From contig JALRDM010000063.1 of assembly GCA_023262195.1 (NCBI GenBank), positions 1 through 9,893 of the forward strand: DNA of 9,893 nucleotides. The letters are read 5' to 3'. The position numbers and the translations under genes were made by a program. Source of the DNA: Salibacteraceae bacterium. Its GTDB lineage: Bacteria; Bacteroidota; Bacteroidia; Flavobacteriales_G; Salibacteraceae. The notes under the pieces were generated by a model that saw only the letters and a program-made list of their open reading frames with translations, made no database searches and was not told where the DNA came from. Within the stretch, counting starts at the first letter, position 1. Each line of letters opens with the position of its first letter. Shown in pieces: positions 5,897 to 9,893 of the stretch.

Positions 5897-7663
5897 ATGG
5901 GCAAGCAAGAGATTATTGAGCAACTAGAAAAGTGGGTCAGTGCAGAAGATTTTGAACCTAACAAGACACAGTTTACTGATTGGAAGTCGGAATTCGAAAA
6001 AGAGCGTCTACAAACGGAAAAACAGCAAGAGGCTGAGGCACAAAAAGAAGGGGAGGGTGAAAATGATTTTGAATATACCCCAACCAAGGAGGATTTAAGG
6101 TTTGAAGAGCTATGCGGTATATACCATGACAAGCGAAAGCAATATGAGTCAAAGCGCAAGGCTGAGCTTGAGAATAATCTTGCGGAGAAAAGGGCACTTA
6201 TTGAAGAGTTGGACTCCTTAATTAAGGATGAAGAGAATATTGGCAAGGCTTATTCACGCTTTAATGCAATAAAGCAGAAGTGGAACGAGTTAGGACCCGT
6301 ATTAGCCAACCAGCGAAGGGGCATACAAACCGAGTATAGTCGCCTTATAGAGCTATTTTACTACAACATAAATATCTACCGCGAACTTCAACTAAATGAC
6401 CTCAAAAAGAACCAAGAGCTCAAATTGGAGGTGATTGAAAAGATTAAGGCACTAAAAGAAGAAAAATCTATTCACCAACTGGACTTTCTGATTCATCAAT
6501 ATCTTGATGAGTGGGACACCATAGGCCCAACTTTTAAAGAGGAATGGGAGAAAATTAGAGAGGAGTTTAAAAAAGTGGTGAATGTTGTTTTTGAGCGGCT
6601 AAGAGAGCATAGAAAAGCTGTTAAAACTACTCACAAAAACAATTTGGATAAGAAGCAAGAGATTATTGCAAAAGCCAAGGAAATTGCAGAGCCCGAAATT
6701 TTAGATCATAAGTCCACCCAAGAACGAACGCAGCGTATCATAGGCCTGCAAAAAGATTGGAAGAACATTGGCTTTGCGGGTCATAAACATAACGATGCAG
6801 TATGGAAGGAATTTCGGGAAGTATGTGATGATTATTTCAATAAACGAAAGGTATTTATTGATAAAAACAGCGAAAAGTTTGCAGTACTTAGGTCAAAGAA
6901 GAAGGGCTTAATACAAAGAGCGAAAGAAATTCATACAGAAACTCAATCGGCTGAGGTAGCCAATGAACTTAAAAATCTGCAGCGTCAATGGAAAGAAACT
7001 GATAAGCTACTGCCTCAAGAGGAATATAGGTTGTTTCGCGAATTTCGAAACTATTGTGACACCTATTTCAAAGGAAAGAAACAGGCTGCAAAGGAGTTAG
7101 AGAAACAATGGAAAGCCAATTTAAAAGCCAAAGAGGAACTGCTTGAGAAATTCGCCAAAGAATTAAAGGATAAAATCACTGTCAAAGGTGAAACTTTGAT
7201 TGAAGAGTGGACCAAAGAATGGGGTGCCTCAGGTGAGGTTGCAAGTGCAGCGCGGACGCAGGTTGACAAGTCTTTTCAGAGTATTGTGTCTAAGGCTTAC
7301 GATGCGTTGGGTATTTCGGAAAGCGAGCGTAAGGAAAAAGAGTTCGCCTCAAAGATCAAAACTATTGCTAATGCAGGTGATCCTGTCAAAGAACTAAAAC
7401 GAGAGCGAGGTTTCTTGAATGGTAAGATTAAAGCTGCTGAGGTAGAAACCAGACAATTGGAGGATAAACTTGCTTTCTTTAAGTTTTCGGATGATTCTAA
7501 TCCATTGAAAAAGGAATTATTGGATCGAATTGAAGAATCGAAAGAAAAAACCGCTAAGATTCGAGCCAAAAGAAAGAAGGTGGACTTGCTTATTAAAGAG
7601 CAAGAAGCCGCAGAAAGCCTTGATACGTCAGAGGAGGAAGCGAAAAGCACGGAAGAAGCATAA
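5897..7663 (+). CDS. DUF349-repeat protein
   Basis: This is a 588-residue, highly charged, helical cytoplasmic protein with no signal peptide or membrane segment. It carries tandem DUF349 units, each marked by a W-x3-G signature followed by an F/Y-rich helix: KWNELGP (W129), EWDTIGP (W206), DWKNIGFAG (W288), QWKETDK (W365, Gly lost) and EWGASGE (W442). The Trp spacings are 77, 82, 77 and 77 residues, so five repeats are visible, the last two diverged. An acidic, Gln/Glu-rich N-terminal segment (35-57) precedes the repeats. A coiled-coil region (about 470-570) with the NPLKKEL phrase follows, then an acidic tail. DUF349 proteins of this size are typical of Bacteroidota; their function is unknown to me and I do not infer one. 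It is monocistronic as far as I can see, with its own candidate promoter upstream and a convergent gene 19 bases after the stop. Confidence 0.9.
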   Translation: MGKQEIIEQLEKWVSAEDFEPNKTQFTDWKSEFEKERLQTEKQQEAEAQKEGEGENDFEYTPTKEDLRFEELCGIYHDKRKQYESKRKAELENNLAEKRALIEELDSLIKDEENIGKAYSRFNAIKQKWNELGPVLANQRRGIQTEYSRLIELFYYNINIYRELQLNDLKKNQELKLEVIEKIKALKEEKSIHQLDFLIHQYLDEWDTIGPTFKEEWEKIREEFKKVVNVVFERLREHRKAVKTTHKNNLDKKQEIIAKAKEIAEPEILDHKSTQERTQRIIGLQKDWKNIGFAGHKHNDAVWKEFREVCDDYFNKRKVFIDKNSEKFAVLRSKKKGLIQRAKEIHTETQSAEVANELKNLQRQWKETDKLLPQEEYRLFREFRNYCDTYFKGKKQAAKELEKQWKANLKAKEELLEKFAKELKDKITVKGETLIEEWTKEWGASGEVASAARTQVDKSFQSIVSKAYDALGISESERKEKEFASKIKTIANAGDPVKELKRERGFLNGKIKAAEVETRQLEDKLAFFKFSDDSNPLKKELLDRIEESKEKTAKIRAKRKKVDLLIKEQEAAESLDTSEEEAKSTEEA

Positions 7664-7665
7664 GC

Positions 7666-7691
7666 AAAAATCGCCTAGTTAGTTACTGGCG
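7666..7691 (-). terminator. Intrinsic terminator of the ilvE-hydrolase-lipoprotein group
   Basis: Bases 7672-7691 form a hairpin: CGCC and AGT (7672-7675, 7677-7679, with T7676 bulged) pair with ACT and GGCG (7685-7691) around a 5-base loop. On the minus strand the stem is followed after one base by five T (AAAAA at 7666-7670 on plus), the arrangement of a rho-independent terminator. The minus-strand stop codon TAA (7685-7683) lies inside the hairpin. The plus strand has no T tract after the stem, so DUF349 transcription is not clearly stopped by it. Confidence 0.5.
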
Positions 7692-7883
7692 TTCGCATGT
7701 CCATGGGTTAGCAGTATCGGACTCTAGATGTTGAATCAATGAGCCAATTTCACGGTTGCGCCCGCATACTTGTCGATCAACTTCACCAAACTCTGTTTGC
7801 CCTGTGCAAGTGTAACAACGATTGCAACTTTCGATGGTTAGTGCAGAACATCCAATAAAAAAGAAGAAGAAGTTACGTCTCAT
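7683..7883 (-). CDS. Small Cys-rich lipoprotein-like exported protein
   Basis: This 66-residue product starts MRRNFFFFFIGCSALTIESC: a basic start, a Phe-rich hydrophobic core and a Cys20 that could be lipidated, although IESC is a poor lipobox. The mature part would be 47 residues with cysteines at 20, 23, 26, 40 and 63 in the pattern CNRCYTCTG, QVCGR and PWTCERQ. This resembles short Bacteroidota lipoproteins that begin CxxCYxC and end near WTC, a family I know only by appearance and without known function. An odd number of mature cysteines fits one being lipid-anchored and the other four forming two disulfides. Its ATG directly abuts the TAA of the upstream hydrolase gene, so translation is probably coupled. 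The stop lies inside a terminator hairpin, making it the last gene of its transcript. Confidence 0.6.
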   Translation of the reverse strand: MRRNFFFFFIGCSALTIESCNRCYTCTGQTEFGEVDRQVCGRNREIGSLIQHLESDTANPWTCERQ

Positions 7884-8750
7884 TTATACGGCTTTATTGA
7901 GAGATACCACTTTAACCTCTTTGGCTCTATTATCTTGAATAACGGTAGGAGTGATGCTATGTTGCCTAAGCCAAGCCTGCATGTACTGATTGAAAATAAA
8001 TGGTTGATCATGATTACAAGCATGACCAGCATTTTCTACCATTCTTTGAACTCCTCTGGTTTTAAGCTTTTTGTTTAAATACCTACTATGCCTATGTATG
8101 ACAGGTGAGTCATGCTGGCCACTAAGGAGTAATACTGGGAAACTACCTTTCGACAAATCTTGTTTCCTAAACGTATGCACTGCGGCATATATTTTTTTGA
8201 GTTCATCGCGCTTAACTTGACCAATTGCAGAGCGTATTTTTTGCCTTGTAGACTGATTCCCTAGCCATTTGTTGCCCAACATAAACCAAGTTAAAAAGAA
8301 ACTGATGCGCATGAACTGGCTCGTACTCAATTTGCTGAACAGCATCATTGCTACCCATTTTGGAAAGAATATGCCAGTAACCACCTTTTCAAGCAAACTC
8401 AGTCTTAGAGATGCAGTAGCTCCAACGAGTAATAGCCCGCTCACCCGATTAGGGTAGTTCGCTCCGAGGTATTGTGCCACCATTGCACCCAATGAAAGTC
8501 CGCAAATAATGGCTTTCTCAACTCCTAGCTCATCCAATAAGTGTAGAATGTCTTCACCAAAAGTGCTCACATGATATTCAGACAAATCGGAGGTGTCAGA
8601 TTTGCCATGACCTCTTAAATCTACCGTGATAACTTGGTAAAACTCACTGAAATAGGCCTCCTGATGCTTCCAGATCTGAGCATTTACGAATGCCCCGTGT
8701 ATAAAAACGATAGGTTCACCAACGCCTGATATATTGTAATGAAGTTTCAA
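7884..8750 (-). CDS. Alpha/beta hydrolase, substrate unknown
   Basis: A 288-residue alpha/beta-hydrolase with the family's landmarks in order: the oxyanion motif HGAF (18-21), DLRGHGKSD (44-52), the nucleophile elbow GLSLG with Ser86, acid Asp214 in SGQHDSP and base His243 in NAGHACN. The cap region (about 110-200) is helical and hydrophobic, with WFMLGN and FFPKWVAMMLF, suggesting a nonpolar substrate such as an ester or lactone, but the substrate cannot be read. The protein runs 45 residues past the catalytic His, about 20-25 more than usual, ending in a basic and hydrophobic tail. There is no signal peptide. The start is a TTG at 8750 giving MKLHYNISGVGEP, a natural family opening; no in-frame ATG precedes it before the TGA upstream. 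It follows ilvE by 44 bases on the same strand and abuts the lipoprotein-like gene. Confidence 0.85.
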   Translation of the reverse strand: MKLHYNISGVGEPIVFIHGAFVNAQIWKHQEAYFSEFYQVITVDLRGHGKSDTSDLSEYHVSTFGEDILHLLDELGVEKAIICGLSLGAMVAQYLGANYPNRVSGLLLVGATASLRLSLLEKVVTGIFFPKWVAMMLFSKLSTSQFMRISFFLTWFMLGNKWLGNQSTRQKIRSAIGQVKRDELKKIYAAVHTFRKQDLSKGSFPVLLLSGQHDSPVIHRHSRYLNKKLKTRGVQRMVENAGHACNHDQPFIFNQYMQAWLRQHSITPTVIQDNRAKEVKVVSLNKAV

Positions 8751-8794
8751 AATTGATAGGGTGAAATTTAGTCAATTACCCATCGAAATTTGAC

Positions 8795-9859
8795 TTAAAA
8801 CTTCATATTCCAATTATGGACATCTTCTACTGTGCCCATTTTTATGCCAATCAATTGATTGCCAATTTGATTGGAGATTTTGCGCGATTCTATTGGCGGT
8901 AACTCAAATGTTTCATCTTCATACGAGAGTTTAGCAACATGGGCTGTTGTGGCAGCCGTACCTACTCCAAAGAGCTCCTCTAACTTACCGCTTCTTGCGA
9001 CCGAAATAAGTTCTTCTATTGCTATTGGCCGTTCCTCAACTATGTATCCCGCTTCTCTGCTTAGGATTAAAAAGCTTTCTCTGGTCACACCAGCTAGAAT
9101 TGTGCTTCCTGTTGGAGGTGTGATTAATTTGCCGTCAATCACAGCCATCATATTCATAGTTCCTGCCTCTTCAAGATATTTATGCTCTTTGGCATCAGTC
9201 CAAATCAATTGATCTATGCCCTGATTCTGAGCTTTCTTTGCAGGAAGCATCGCACTTGCATAGTTACCGGCTGCTTTTGCGAAACCTACACCACCTTTAG
9301 CTGCTCTTGTAAACTCCGTTTCAACCTTTAAGTGAAGAGGCTTTGAATAATATGGACCCACAGGTGAAGTGATGATCATGAACAAATAGTCATCGCTAGG
9401 CTTTACACCCAAAAATGGATCTGTTCCTATCATAAATGGCCTGATATACATCGAACTATCTGGTTCATTGGGCACCCAATTGCGGTCAAGACTTACAAGC
9501 TGCTTTATACCTTCAATAAAAATATGTTCCGTGATTTTTGGCATGCACAATCGCTCTGCTGATCGATTGATTCGTTCATGATTCTTTTCAGGCCTAAAAA
9601 CGAGTATTTCTCCATCTGGATTCTTAAATGCTTTCATTCCTTCGAATACAGCTTGGCCGTAATGTAAAGCTGATGTGGCGGGGCTTAAATGGATATCTCC
9701 GTACGGGATTATCTTGGGCGCTTGCCATTCGCCATTCGTGTACTTTGCTATTAAAGCGTGATCAGAGAATACTTTGCCAAAAGGAAGATTTTTAAAATTT
9801 ATCTCAGATAACCTTGAATGCTCAGTTCGCTGTACCTCAATCTCCTGTGTATCTATCAT
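8795..9859 (-). CDS. ilvE: Branched-chain amino acid aminotransferase
   Basis: This 354-residue, fold-type IV PLP enzyme catalyses the reversible transamination between glutamate and the 2-oxo acids of leucine, isoleucine and valine in the cytoplasm. It shows the motif ALHYGQAVFEGMKA (64-77), the PLP-binding Lys195 in GFAKAAGNYASAM, Glu230/231 in YLEEAGTMN for the pyridine nitrogen, and TILAGVTRES (253-262) and ELFGVGTAA (295-303) at the phosphate and substrate end. Its length and sequence follow the longer (eukaryote-like, BCAT2-type) branch found in Bacteroidota rather than the roughly 309-residue E. coli form. The CxxC redox pair of the human enzyme is not conserved (TAATTA at that place). 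The ATG at 9859 gives MIDTQEIEVQ; only 34 bases remain upstream and no exact -7 box is seen there. It is the first gene visible of the minus-strand group with the hydrolase and small lipoprotein. Confidence 0.93.
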   Translation of the reverse strand: MIDTQEIEVQRTEHSRLSEINFKNLPFGKVFSDHALIAKYTNGEWQAPKIIPYGDIHLSPATSALHYGQAVFEGMKAFKNPDGEILVFRPEKNHERINRSAERLCMPKITEHIFIEGIKQLVSLDRNWVPNEPDSSMYIRPFMIGTDPFLGVKPSDDYLFMIITSPVGPYYSKPLHLKVETEFTRAAKGGVGFAKAAGNYASAMLPAKKAQNQGIDQLIWTDAKEHKYLEEAGTMNMMAVIDGKLITPPTGSTILAGVTRESFLILSREAGYIVEERPIAIEELISVARSGKLEELFGVGTAATTAHVAKLSYEDETFELPPIESRKISNQIGNQLIGIKMGTVEDVHNWNMKF

Positions 9860-9893
9860 TAGTCAAAGTGTTAATGAACGCCTCTGAATCTGC

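Noticed and set aside
5885..7650. Long minus-strand ORFs opposite the DUF349 gene
   Set aside because: They are Ser/Phe-rich shadows produced by the Lys/Glu codons of the real gene and show no motif.
8771..8794. Hairpin between ilvE and the hydrolase (GTCAATT pairing with AATTTGAC, one bulge)
   Set aside because: The stem is AT-rich and has no run of T after it on the minus strand (TAAATTT), so it is not convincing as a terminator or attenuator.
1..9893. Mobile element, CRISPR, toxin-antitoxin or defence system
   Set aside because: No transposase, integrase, Cas, toxin-antitoxin or phage motif was seen in any reading frame; repeats are confined to the first 100 bases and within repeat proteins.

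Overview
The window looks like a chromosomal segment of a Bacteroidota bacterium, probably an environmental Cytophagales-, Flavobacteriales- or Chitinophagales-type organism. The evidence is a prolyl-tripeptidyl-peptidase of the Porphyromonas PtpA type, a long DUF349-repeat protein, a DUF2807 'head GIN' lipoprotein, small Cys-rich lipoprotein-like products, signal peptides ending near Ala-Gln, almost no Shine-Dalgarno sequences, and three exact matches to the Bacteroidota -7 promoter box TAnnTTTG in the few intergenic gaps. The DNA is AT-leaning and densely coded, and no stretch over 300 bases lacks a gene. I see no rRNA, tRNA, CRISPR array, transposase, integrase or phage gene.

Layout. (1) Positions 1-99 are imperfect direct repeats with no recognisable gene. 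They sit where the N-terminal domain of the release-factor methyltransferase PrmC should be encoded, so prmC (97-753, +) is 5'-incomplete. (2) prmC overlaps an ATP-grasp-type protein of unknown substrate (746-1636, +), which collides tail-to-tail with the next block. (3) A three-gene minus-strand cluster (5045 down to 1626) encodes exported proteins: a DUF2807 solenoid lipoprotein, a secreted protein ending in CPHCK, and a PtpA-like tripeptidyl peptidase. (4) A short divergent gap leads to a MiaE-like tRNA hydroxylase (5119-5700, +). (5) A 196-base gap holds a candidate 33-codon gene on the minus strand with its own -7 box, a GC-rich hairpin, and a forward -7 box for the next gene. (6) A DUF349-repeat protein (5897-7663, +) ends at a terminator hairpin belonging to the opposite strand. 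(7) A minus-strand group (9859 down to 7683) encodes the branched-chain aminotransferase IlvE, an alpha/beta hydrolase and a 66-residue Cys-rich lipoprotein-like protein.

Most genes are housekeeping or accessory: translation (PrmC, MiaE), amino-acid metabolism (IlvE, and peptide harvesting by PtpA) and envelope proteins of unknown role. I find no convincing new defence or mobile system. The points most worth a second look are the damaged prmC start, the candidate small gene at 5704-5805, the envelope/peptidase cluster, and the regular repeat periods in the DUF2807 protein (19 residues) and the DUF349 protein (about 77 residues).
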